Of a stretch of 29,398 bases of DNA, positions 15,680 through 23,022 are shown in pieces. This stretch comes from Hungatella sp. UBA5385 (GTDB lineage Bacteria; Bacillota; Clostridia; Lachnospirales; Lachnospiraceae): assembly GCA_002409995.1 (NCBI GenBank), contig DHOR01000040.1, forward strand, positions 1 through 29,398. Reading direction: 5' to 3'. The position numbers and the translations under genes were made by a program. The notes beneath the pieces are model-generated. The model ran no database searches, was not told where the DNA came from, and saw only the letters and a program-made list of their open reading frames with translations. Position 1 is the stretch's first letter; the number at the start of each line of letters is the position of its first letter.

Positions 15680-16573
15680 ATGAAAGTAGACGTATTATGT
15701 TATGATGCTTTTACCGATAAAGCAGGAAAGGGAAATCCGGCAGGTATTTGTTTTGATGCTGATCATCTGACAGAAGTGCAGATGCAAAGTATTGCCAAAA
15801 AGATTGGCTATAATGAAACTATTTTTGTAGTGAGTCCCTCCAACAAGTCGGCAGATTATCGTTTCCGATATTTTACGCCTGGATATGAAGTGGATCTTTG
15901 TGGTCATGCAACCGTAGCCTCCACAGTTGCCCTTGCAAAGAGGCTGGGGCTGGTTGAGAATAAAAAGCTGTGTATTGAGACCAGAGCCGGATTTATGGAA
16001 ATTAACTATGATGCGGATAAAAATGAGGTCTTGATGGAACAGACCAATGCCAAATTTGATTCATTTCATGGAAGTGCAGATGATTTATTGGCCGCTATTG
16101 AACTGCCCGCAGATGCTTTGGACACTAAATATCCTATTGTATATGGAAATACTGGTCTTTGGACATGTGTAATTCCTATAAAGGGGCTGGATTACTTTTC
16201 AAAAATGGTTCCTCACAATGCGGAATTCCAGAATGTTCTTACCGGGCACCCGTTGGCATCTCTACATCTGTTCTGTGAGCAAACACTCCATGATAACTGT
16301 GTTCTGCATGCCCGTCATTTTTCAGGCTCAGGGGCGGGAACTATGGAAGACCCGGTTACTGGGACAGCCAGTGGCGTTATGGGGGCTTATTATATCAGTT
16401 ATATGCATCCAGAACTGGATAAGGCAGAATTTTTAATTGAGCAGGGTCAGGATATGGGACGTGATGGATTTTGCCGTACATTTGCTCAAAGGGAGACTGA
16501 TGGTGAAATTTCCGTTAAAATTGCAGGGACAGCCACCCTCCTGAAGAAACAAAGTGTGGAAGTGGAGGATTAA
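15680..16573 (+). CDS. PhzF family isomerase
   Basis: A 297-residue PhzF/YddE-family protein with the diaminopimelate-epimerase-like double-barrel fold. The N-terminal half has YDAFTDKAGKGNPAGIC and the catalytic glutamate E46 in GYNETIFV. Further signatures are FTPGYEVDLCGHATVA and, in the C-terminal half, GSGAGTMEDPVTGTASG. Family members outside phenazine clusters have mostly unknown substrates, and nothing here indicates phenazine synthesis. GAGGAAG lies upstream of the ATG. The GNAT acetyltransferase starts 6 bp after the stop, so the two are cotranscribed. Confidence 0.92.
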   Translation: MKVDVLCYDAFTDKAGKGNPAGICFDADHLTEVQMQSIAKKIGYNETIFVVSPSNKSADYRFRYFTPGYEVDLCGHATVASTVALAKRLGLVENKKLCIETRAGFMEINYDADKNEVLMEQTNAKFDSFHGSADDLLAAIELPADALDTKYPIVYGNTGLWTCVIPIKGLDYFSKMVPHNAEFQNVLTGHPLASLHLFCEQTLHDNCVLHARHFSGSGAGTMEDPVTGTASGVMGAYYISYMHPELDKAEFLIEQGQDMGRDGFCRTFAQRETDGEISVKIAGTATLLKKQSVEVED

Positions 16574-16579
16574 GAGGTA

Positions 16580-17356
16580 ATGAATCAATCAATAACAAGC
16601 TGTGAAATTGCTTTTAAAAAGTGTTTTTCCAAATGGGCAGAAACAGATCAATTAATTCGATTCTCTGATCCGGAATTACCCGATATGTATGACCATAATA
16701 TGACTTTGATAAAGACACATGGAATGACTACAATTGACATTGAAACATGCATTTTGGCGGAGTTTAAGAATGCTTCAGAAAATGGGGCTGCTTTTAGCAA
16801 ATGCATTTGTGATAAGTTTATAGATGAGTCCAGTCTGGGGACATTGCCAGGTGAACCCAGTATTACACATTATGGATTCTATCTATTAGACTGTAGTAGA
16901 GTAGAAGAGTGGAAAGAAAATGTGGAATGTAAAACCAGGATAGCTGCTTCACATCAAGATATCGAAGATCTGCTTACATTAGAGCTTGCAAATTATGGTG
17001 AGGAACGAGGAGAAGATTTTTGTACAAGAAGAGTAAATCGTATAGGAGAAATATTTTTATCTCCAGGAAGGATTGATGCTTGTCTCATCTATCATGATGA
17101 AGAACTTGCAGGAAAATGTGATTTATTTTTACATAAAAGTACTGCTAAAATCGAAGACTTTGATGTAAAAACCGATCTAAGGAAACAGTATATTGGAACT
17201 ACGCTTTTAAAATCCGTTGTCAAAGACGCCTTAAATCGAGGTGCCGATGAAATCTATCTGGTGACAGATGAAGATGACACAGTGAAGGACATGTATAGAA
17301 ATTTAGGTTTTGAGAGAGTTGATGTCTGGACAGAGTTTTTCTGGGGCACTATTTAA
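16580..17356 (+). CDS. GNAT family N-acetyltransferase
   Basis: A 258-residue protein. The C-terminal half (about 120-256) shows a GNAT pattern: FDVKTDLRKQYIGTTLLKSVVKDALNRG (beta-4/alpha-3 with a Q/R-x-x-G-x-T acetyl-CoA loop) and YLVTDEDDTVKDMYRNLGFERV near the end. The N-terminal portion is less conserved and may shape the acceptor site. The acceptor is unknown. The start is preceded by AAGAGGT and lies 6 bp after the PhzF gene, so the two probably act on a shared or related small molecule. The unit ends at the terminator at 17373-17415. Confidence 0.85.
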   Translation: MNQSITSCEIAFKKCFSKWAETDQLIRFSDPELPDMYDHNMTLIKTHGMTTIDIETCILAEFKNASENGAAFSKCICDKFIDESSLGTLPGEPSITHYGFYLLDCSRVEEWKENVECKTRIAASHQDIEDLLTLELANYGEERGEDFCTRRVNRIGEIFLSPGRIDACLIYHDEELAGKCDLFLHKSTAKIEDFDVKTDLRKQYIGTTLLKSVVKDALNRGADEIYLVTDEDDTVKDMYRNLGFERVDVWTEFFWGTI

Positions 17357-17372
17357 AATAAGTAAGAAAACG

Positions 17373-17415
17373 AAAAATCACAAGGGACATGAAATCAGTC
17401 ACTTGTGATTTTTTT
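17373..17415. terminator. Bidirectional intrinsic terminator between convergent genes
   Basis: AAAAATCACAAG pairs perfectly with CTTGTGATTTTT (12 bp, 17-nt loop), with A-run and T-run flanks. It can terminate the PhzF-GNAT transcript on the plus strand and the decayed beta-lactamase-family gene on the minus strand. Confidence 0.85.
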
Positions 17416-17422
17416 ATTGGAT

Positions 17423-18749
17423 TTACTTTCTATATGCAGAAGCTTTCGCGTATACAAAATCGCTTTGAAGCTCTGTAACATGATACTCCATTGTTATATA
17501 TTCCTCATCAAAATAAAACAGAATGCGATACCGTGCAGCCTAATCCGTATAACGCATCATGATTTCCAAGGTGCATTCATCCAGCCAGGCAAAACTGGCA
17601 AAACTAGTACCTGACTTATAGCCGGGCACCTGATCAGTAGCGTAATTTAATCGATCAAAGGGCGAGAACTTATAAAAATTACTTTGGAAGGGCTGCCAGG
17701 AATGTCTTGCTGCCCTCAGTTCATAGACTTTTCCGCGTCTGCTAAGACTTAATTTCAAAAAAAGTTTGTTATAGGTATCTTCAAAAAATTCCAGCATAAC
17801 AAAATCCAGCAAAAACTCATTATCCATAAAAATGAGTTTTTTGGAATTAACCTGACTCATTAGGGCCATGATAAATGATGTTAGGTTTATACCTGCTGCT
17901 GGTTTAATGCTGCAATCCGGCAGGCTTGAAGTGAAAGATATATCAGACTCATTAGGGCCATGATAAATGATGTTAGGTTTATACCTGCTGCACTTGTGAC
18001 AGACAGCACCAATCCATTTACAGGTTGAACCATACATAATTGACCATACAGACCGGAGGCACGATATGCATCGTGGCTGCAGAGCCAAAACTGATATCCA
18101 TAACCATTGCGGTTTTCAGTTTTTGATAACGGATAGTCGGGGGCAGTTTCGATCTGAAAAGAAGTGGCCATTTGAATCCAGTTTTCAGATAACAGGGATG
18201 CTCCATCTACCGTTCCATTGTCTAATAAAAACTGGCCAAAGCGTGCCATATCCTCAGTGCTGATATGAAGACCCCAGCCTCCGGTATTGCGGCCCATTCC
18301 ATCTTCTTCCCAATAAAAATTACTAATACCAAGTTTTGAGAACAATTTTTCATCAAGATACTGGGCCACTGTAACTCCAGTGATTCTGGTGACTATAGCC
18401 GATAATAGATATGTACACATGCTGGCATAGAAGAATCGGCTGCCGGCAGGCCATGTCTGATGTTTTGTCAACAGACTCTTAACCCAGTCTTTTCCATATA
18501 TGAGTACAGGCTCATAGTTTTGTCCCATAGACATAGTTAGAAGATGTTGGAGAGTAGTCTGGGCCATAAGAGAATCAGTGATGTCACTATACTCGGGGAA
18601 AAAACTTACCAGGCTATCCCCCAGCGATAATTTTTTATCATCATACAGAAATCCGATGGCAACGCTTACAAAGGATTTGCTGCAAGAAAATATGCTGCTT
18701 TTTGCAAAGTAAAAGGTATTGAATTGGTAAGATTATCATATCTGTTCAT
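17423..18749 (-). pseudogene. Decayed serine beta-lactamase-family hydrolase (class C/DUF-type)
   Basis: The minus strand carries a serine hydrolase of the beta-lactamase (class C/penicillin-binding-like) family broken by three lesions. First, the ATG at 18749 (with GGGAG upstream) is out of frame with the conserved body. The body begins abruptly at NTFYFAKSSIFSCSKSFVSV, so the usual 40-50 residues before the active-site SxxK (SCSK) are missing. Second, a 92-bp insertion with a 46-bp direct repeat shifts the frame near 17854-17991. Third, an in-frame TAG (17540-17542) interrupts the C-terminus. After it the same frame continues with YRILFYFDEEYITMEYHV to TAA at 17423. Intact family features include FYASMCTYLLSAIV and GYGYQFWLCSHDAYRASGLYGQ. 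It is probably non-functional, although a good promoter remains. Confidence 0.85.
17854..17991. repeat. 46-bp direct repeats 92 bp apart inside the pseudogene
   Basis: Identical 46-bp copies lie at 17854-17899 and 17946-17991, separated by 46 bp of different sequence. Both copies encode AAGINLTSFIMALMS in the same codon phase. Removing exactly 92 bp would therefore join the two halves of the hydrolase in one frame. This shows that the insertion is secondary. Confidence 0.9.
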
Positions 18750-18781
18750 TTTGCTGTTTCTCCCTTCGTTTACTTACTTTG

Positions 18782-18809
18782 ATTATAACAATTTGTCGTT
18801 GGAAGTCAA
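18782..18809 (-). promoter_or_regulatory. Promoter of the beta-lactamase-family pseudogene
   Basis: On the minus strand, TTGACT (18804-18809), a 16-bp spacer and a perfect TATAAT (18782-18787) lie about 35 bp upstream of the ATG at 18749. A near-consensus promoter on a decayed gene suggests that the decay is recent. Confidence 0.7.
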
Positions 18810-18857
18810 GAAGAAATGTTATATATATGTTATTTTAAATATAATTATAACTTTTTG

Positions 18858-18899
18858 TGTTAATATTATGTTGCATTTTAACATCTAGTGTGATAATAT
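18858..18899 (+). promoter_or_regulatory. Promoter and possible operator of the PTS-glycosylasparaginase operon
   Basis: TTGCAT (18871-18876), a 17-bp spacer and TAATAT (18894-18899) form a likely promoter about 45 bp before the EIICB start. An inverted repeat TGTTAA (18858-18863) and TTAACA (18878-18883) brackets the -35 box. It is a candidate operator for the DeoR-family regulator encoded later in the operon. Confidence 0.5.
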
Positions 18900-18944
18900 C
18901 AAATTACAATAATCGATACCCAAAAAGGGAGAAAGGGAAATAAT

Positions 18945-20531
18945 ATGAGTAAGAAGAAGACAGTAGCGTATTTTCAGAGAATGTCAAAAGCGTTTTTAAT
19001 GCCAATTGCACTGCTATCTATCGCCTCCATAATGATGGGGATAGCATCAGTTTTTCTGTGGCATGAACAGTTGAGAACCATGTTTCCTATACTTACCAAT
19101 CCTGTGATACAGTATTTGGCCAACTTGTTGAATACCTGTGCTGAAGTGGTAATGAACAACCTGCCTATTCTTTACTGTGTCTCCATTGCTTTCGGTATGG
19201 TAGATGAAGATCGTGAATACTGCGCATTTGGAGCACTGGTGGGATATTTATCATTTCTGCTGAGTATGGGCTTTCTATTACGTGTGAACCCTGGAATTAA
19301 AGAGAGTATGCCTGCAGGTACAGTTACAAGTATACTGGGTATAGAGACCGTGAACACAGGTATTCTTGGAGCTATTGTAGTGGGGCTTCTTTCAGCCTTG
19401 ATACATAACAAGGTACACAAAATCAAACTTCCCATGGCACTTTCCTTTTATGGGGGCGTAAGATTTGTATCAATTGCCACTTCCTTATTCTTCGCCGTTT
19501 TTGGGCAGCTTGTTCCATTTATCTGGACACCTATATCCAATGCTATTAATTCAGTTGCATATGCAGTGGCTAATACCGGAGTTTTCGGGCCGTTTTTCTA
19601 TCAATTTGGTGAGAGAATTCTAATCCCTACCGGAATGCACCAGATATGGAATACAGTTATTCGTGACACGGCTGTTTCAGGGGTGTATGAATTTGGGGGA
19701 ACCATTGGTACAATTGAGGGGGCGAGAGCAGGTTTCGCGGCATATATGTCAACCGGCATTATGCCTGAAGGCACAAATTTAGTTGACATGGTCAAATTCC
19801 TTCGAGGCGGACAGATTCCTATGACAGTTTTTGCACTGCCGGCCATTGCATATGCTATGTATAAATGTGTAGATAAAGACAAGCAAAGTAATGTAAAAGC
19901 GCTATTGCTTACAGCAGCATGTACTTCAATCATTGCTGGTATTACGGAACCATTAGAATTTTCGTTCTTATTTGCAGCTCCTGTACTCTATGTGATTTAT
20001 TCCGTGTTCTGTGGTCTGGCATACATGATAATTTATGTCTTTGGAAGTACCTTGGGCGGTACAGAAGGCAATATCCTTGGACTTACTATTTTTGGATTCT
20101 TACGTTCTGATGCCAATTGGTGGATTACTGTAATTGTAGGTATTGTATTTGCCGTAGTGCTATTCTTCGTATTCAAATGGTATATATTAAAATACGATGT
20201 TAAGACTCCAGGCAGAGGCGGTGACTATGATGAGACTGCCAACCTGTTAGACGGAATTATTGATTTAAATACCAATGATCCAAAAGTTATGAAAGCACAG
20301 GCAATTATTATGGGGCTGGGAGGTGCCGCTAATATTGTAACAGTGGATAATTGTATGTCCAGGCTTCGTGTAGGTGTTTCGGATATGAGTCTGGTAGATG
20401 ACCAGTTACTAAAAAGCACTGGATGTCTGGGTATTGTTAAACCGGATGATGTGAATATTCAGATTATTTATGGAACAACTGTAGGCATGATCCGGGAAGC
20501 TGTAAATAAAGAACTTAAAAAGAATAAATAA
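18945..20531 (+). CDS. PTS transporter EIICB, glucose/maltose/N-acetylglucosamine superfamily
   Basis: A 528-residue phosphotransferase permease. EIIC (about 1-410) has around ten hydrophobic segments and the family motifs GERILIPTGMHQIWN (about 225) and GITEPLEFSFLFAAP (about 330). A linker leads to EIIB (about 445-525), with the phosphocysteine C470 in DNCMSRLRVGV; the usual motif is C-x-T-R-L-R. The EIIA domain is missing and no EIIA gene of this family is nearby, so a shared glucose-type EIIA elsewhere is needed. It imports and 6-phosphorylates a sugar. The following deaminase and glycosylasparaginase suggest an amino sugar or an asparagine-linked sugar, not plain glucose or maltose. The start follows GGGAGAAAGGG. 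Substrate is inference. Confidence 0.9.
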   Translation: MSKKKTVAYFQRMSKAFLMPIALLSIASIMMGIASVFLWHEQLRTMFPILTNPVIQYLANLLNTCAEVVMNNLPILYCVSIAFGMVDEDREYCAFGALVGYLSFLLSMGFLLRVNPGIKESMPAGTVTSILGIETVNTGILGAIVVGLLSALIHNKVHKIKLPMALSFYGGVRFVSIATSLFFAVFGQLVPFIWTPISNAINSVAYAVANTGVFGPFFYQFGERILIPTGMHQIWNTVIRDTAVSGVYEFGGTIGTIEGARAGFAAYMSTGIMPEGTNLVDMVKFLRGGQIPMTVFALPAIAYAMYKCVDKDKQSNVKALLLTAACTSIIAGITEPLEFSFLFAAPVLYVIYSVFCGLAYMIIYVFGSTLGGTEGNILGLTIFGFLRSDANWWITVIVGIVFAVVLFFVFKWYILKYDVKTPGRGGDYDETANLLDGIIDLNTNDPKVMKAQAIIMGLGGAANIVTVDNCMSRLRVGVSDMSLVDDQLLKSTGCLGIVKPDDVNIQIIYGTTVGMIREAVNKELKKNK

Positions 20532-20558
20532 CAATTAAGACTTAAGAAAGGGCTAATC

Positions 20559-21278
20559 TTGAATATCATAAAAGTAAAAAACTATCAAGAGATGACAGAT
20601 GAATTAACGGATATCTTTGTGAGTCAGATACATAAGAAACCGGACAGCATTCTTTCCTTTACAACAGGAGCAACTCCTAAAGGCTTATTAGAAGCTTTAG
20701 CAAAAAGGATACAGGAGGGGCTGGATGTTACAGATTGTGTGTTTTGCAATTTGGATGAGTATGTTTGCAGCAAAAGTATGGACTGCAGTGTTTATCACTT
20801 TATGAATTATCATTTGTATGATAGAATAGATAAAAAACCAAAGGAAATACTGATGTTTGATGCGGAAGCAGATGATCAGGAAAAGGAGTTGACTCGTTAC
20901 AAAGCATTAATGGATCAATATCCCCGTGATATTCAGCTGCTGGGACTTGGTGCCAATGGGCATATAGGTGCCAATGAACCTGGGACTCCCTTTGAATCAG
21001 CCATGTTTGTAGCTGACAGCGAGGAATCAACGATTGCAGCTACCAGAAAGTTATTTGACATGTCTGACGAAGAGGTGCCTACGCAGATGTATACCATGGG
21101 ATTTAAGGAGATTATGGAAGCGCACTGTGTAGTTTTAGCAGCATCAGGTACAAGTAAGGCTCAGGCGGTGAAAATGCTTGTGGAAGGTCCTGTAACTCCA
21201 TCGGTTCCGGCATCCCGTTTAAAGCAACATTCGAATTTTATTTTAATAATAGATGAGGAGGCTGCTTCACTTTTGTAA
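20559..21278 (+). CDS. NagB-like glucosamine-6-phosphate deaminase family protein
   Basis: A 239-residue member of the NagB/6-phosphogluconolactonase fold. Phosphate-binding SFTTGATPKG (about 33-42), the proton-acceptor region CNLDEY (D66), and LLGLGANGHIGANEPGTPF with H135 and E140 match glucosamine-6-phosphate deaminases. The C-terminal PVTPSVPASRL and IIDEEAA also fit. One oddity: the near-invariant Phe in GHIGFNEP is Ala (A138). The start is a TTG at 20559 with AAGAAAGGG upstream. Expected reaction: an amino-sugar 6-phosphate to a ketose 6-phosphate plus ammonia, for example GlcN-6-P to Fru-6-P. It sits between the PTS permease and the glycosylasparaginase, with a 6-bp gap to the latter. 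A different amino-sugar phosphate is possible. Confidence 0.88.
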   Translation: MNIIKVKNYQEMTDELTDIFVSQIHKKPDSILSFTTGATPKGLLEALAKRIQEGLDVTDCVFCNLDEYVCSKSMDCSVYHFMNYHLYDRIDKKPKEILMFDAEADDQEKELTRYKALMDQYPRDIQLLGLGANGHIGANEPGTPFESAMFVADSEESTIAATRKLFDMSDEEVPTQMYTMGFKEIMEAHCVVLAASGTSKAQAVKMLVEGPVTPSVPASRLKQHSNFILIIDEEAASLL

Positions 21279-21284
21279 GCATAT

Positions 21285-22229
21285 ATGATTATGATAAAAG
21301 GAGTAATGATTTCAACTTGGAAAATGTCCTTTGATGGTTTAACAGCAGGGGCAGCTTTGCTGGCTGAAAACCAACCGGTTCATAAGGCTATTCTGACTGC
21401 AGTGAAAAACGTGGAGGATAATCAGAATTATGTATCAGTTGGTTACGGTGGACTTCCGAATCTTGATGGTGAGGTAGAACTGGATGCCGCCTATATGGAC
21501 GGTGATACCCTGGGCTTTGGTGGTGTGATTTCTGTTAAGGATATCAAAAATCCCATTGAAGTTGCATATGATCTCAGTCACTATAAGAGAAACTGTCTCT
21601 TGGCTGGAGAAGGTGCCATGGCTTATGCCAGGCAAAATGGATACGAACTAAAGAATATGCTGTCAGAGCAGAGCCGTAGTCGTTATGAAGAGTCGGACAA
21701 ACAAGTCAATGCAGAATTATTGGAAGCATATGGCGGCCATGATACTGTATGTGTCATTGGCAAAGATCAGAGGGGATCGATGGCTTGCGGAGTATCCACC
21801 TCCGGCCTGTTCTTAAAACGACCAGGGCGGGTAGGTGACACCCCAATTATTGGATCAGGATTGTACGCTGATTCTGAGATAGGCTGTGCTGCTGCTACCG
21901 GAGTGGGAGAGGATATTATGAAAGGATGCCTTTCTTATTCAATAACAGGGCTTATGCACCAGGGAGTTGATGTGCAGACAGCTTGTGTAACGACTTTGGA
22001 CAACCATTTAAATAGACTTACCAGATGTGGTCACAATGCGGGAAGTATTTCCGTTATTGCCATGGATCAGCAGGGGCACATTGGTGCTGCTACCAATAAA
22101 GCAGCATTTCCTTTTGTAGTAGCAGATGAAAATCATGTGTGTCATATCTATGTAGCTGCTAATGAGGGTGGCAAAAACAATATATTCAGACCAAATGATA
22201 TTTGGTTGAAAAACTATACAGGAGATTAA
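21285..22229 (+). CDS. N4-(beta-N-acetylglucosaminyl)-L-asparaginase (glycosylasparaginase), cytoplasmic
   Basis: A 314-residue N-terminal nucleophile hydrolase of the glycosylasparaginase family. These enzymes self-cleave to expose a threonine, then split the amide bond of asparagine-linked sugars to give aspartate and a 1-amino sugar, which loses ammonia. The cleavage site is D153-T154 in GGHDTVCVIGK. RPGRVGDTPIIGSGLYAD (about 180) and GCAAATGVGEDIM (about 200) are strong family signatures. No signal peptide is present, unlike secreted or lysosomal relatives, so it works on substrate already inside the cell. The start is ambiguous: ATGs at 21285, 21291 and 21306 are in frame. AAAAGGAG ends only two bases before the last, and none has an ideal site. 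The gene is 4 bp before the DeoR regulator. Confidence 0.9.
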   Translation: MIMIKGVMISTWKMSFDGLTAGAALLAENQPVHKAILTAVKNVEDNQNYVSVGYGGLPNLDGEVELDAAYMDGDTLGFGGVISVKDIKNPIEVAYDLSHYKRNCLLAGEGAMAYARQNGYELKNMLSEQSRSRYEESDKQVNAELLEAYGGHDTVCVIGKDQRGSMACGVSTSGLFLKRPGRVGDTPIIGSGLYADSEIGCAAATGVGEDIMKGCLSYSITGLMHQGVDVQTACVTTLDNHLNRLTRCGHNAGSISVIAMDQQGHIGAATNKAAFPFVVADENHVCHIYVAANEGGKNNIFRPNDIWLKNYTGD

Positions 22230-22233
22230 TTAA

Positions 22234-22995
22234 ATGAGTACGATATCGCGAAGAAAAAACATACTTGCCATGTTGGAAGAAGAAGAGATGATTAAGACAA
22301 CGGAACTGTCAGAACAGCTTAATGTATCAGTTATGACAATACGGCGTGATTTAAACAGCTTGTCAAAGGATGGGCTTGTTACTCTGATCCATGGCGGGGC
22401 TGCTTTAAATCGCGGAGCTCTGTTTGAACACAACTTATTATATAAGAAAGAAACGCTTAATGATGAAAAACGCCGTATAGGCGAATTTTGTACCAGATTT
22501 GTCAACGAGGGAGATGCAATATTCATTGATACAGGAAGCACTGCTTTGAAGATAGCTGAAGCCCTGGTAGAGAAAAAAAACCTGCTGGTTATGAGTCATT
22601 CCTTGGTAGCTCAGCAGATGTTGGCTCATTCTAAGGGAATAAAGCTGATATCCACACCTGGTGTATTCAGAGAAAAAACCTATGGCTTCTTAGGTCAGCT
22701 TACTTGCGAGTTTATCAAAGGTTTTAGAATTGATACTTTGTTTCTTGGAGTTGAAGGTGTGGATATAGAGCATGGTTTTACGGTTCCGGATATCACAGAT
22801 GGAGAGACAAAGAGAGCATTAGTAAATCAGGCAAGTCAGATTGTGGTTGTGGCTGACTATACCAAAATAGGAATCAGCTATTTCATGACAATTGCGCCAC
22901 TTAATAGAGTGGATATTCTGGTTACCAATGAAAATGCTGACCCTGATATCATTAAGGAAATAAGAGCGCAGGGAGTTACAGTATATCTTGTATAA
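22234..22995 (+). CDS. DeoR/GlpR family transcriptional regulator
   Basis: A 253-residue sugar-operon regulator. The N-terminal helix-turn-helix has the DeoR pattern: RRKNILAMLEEEE, then VSVMTIRRDLNSLSKDGLVTLIHGGA (about 31-56). The C-terminal DeoRC sugar-phosphate-binding domain shows EGDAIFIDTGSTALKIAEAL (about 93) and DTLFLGVEGVDIEHGFTVPD (about 169). AGGAG lies 10 bases before the ATG, and the gene starts 4 bp after the glycosylasparaginase stop. As usual for the family, it probably represses its own operon until a phosphorylated intermediate of the imported sugar accumulates. The TGTTAA/TTAACA repeat at 18858-18883 is the best operator candidate. Confidence 0.92.
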   Translation: MSTISRRKNILAMLEEEEMIKTTELSEQLNVSVMTIRRDLNSLSKDGLVTLIHGGAALNRGALFEHNLLYKKETLNDEKRRIGEFCTRFVNEGDAIFIDTGSTALKIAEALVEKKNLLVMSHSLVAQQMLAHSKGIKLISTPGVFREKTYGFLGQLTCEFIKGFRIDTLFLGVEGVDIEHGFTVPDITDGETKRALVNQASQIVVVADYTKIGISYFMTIAPLNRVDILVTNENADPDIIKEIRAQGVTVYLV

Positions 22996-23022
22996 TCAAT
23001 GACTGGCAGAAAGAGGTAAAAC

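Noticed and set aside
15680..16573. Phenazine biosynthesis cluster
   Set aside because: Only a PhzF-family gene is present; no other phz genes occur, and the family is widespread with other roles.
17854..17991. Insertion sequence or attachment site at the 46-bp repeats
   Set aside because: There is no transposase, no terminal inverted repeats and only 46 bp between copies, so a local templated duplication is simpler.
17540..18088. Independent 182-residue minus-strand protein
   Set aside because: Its first third is an out-of-frame reading of the hydrolase, and the rest is the displaced C-terminal half of the same broken gene.
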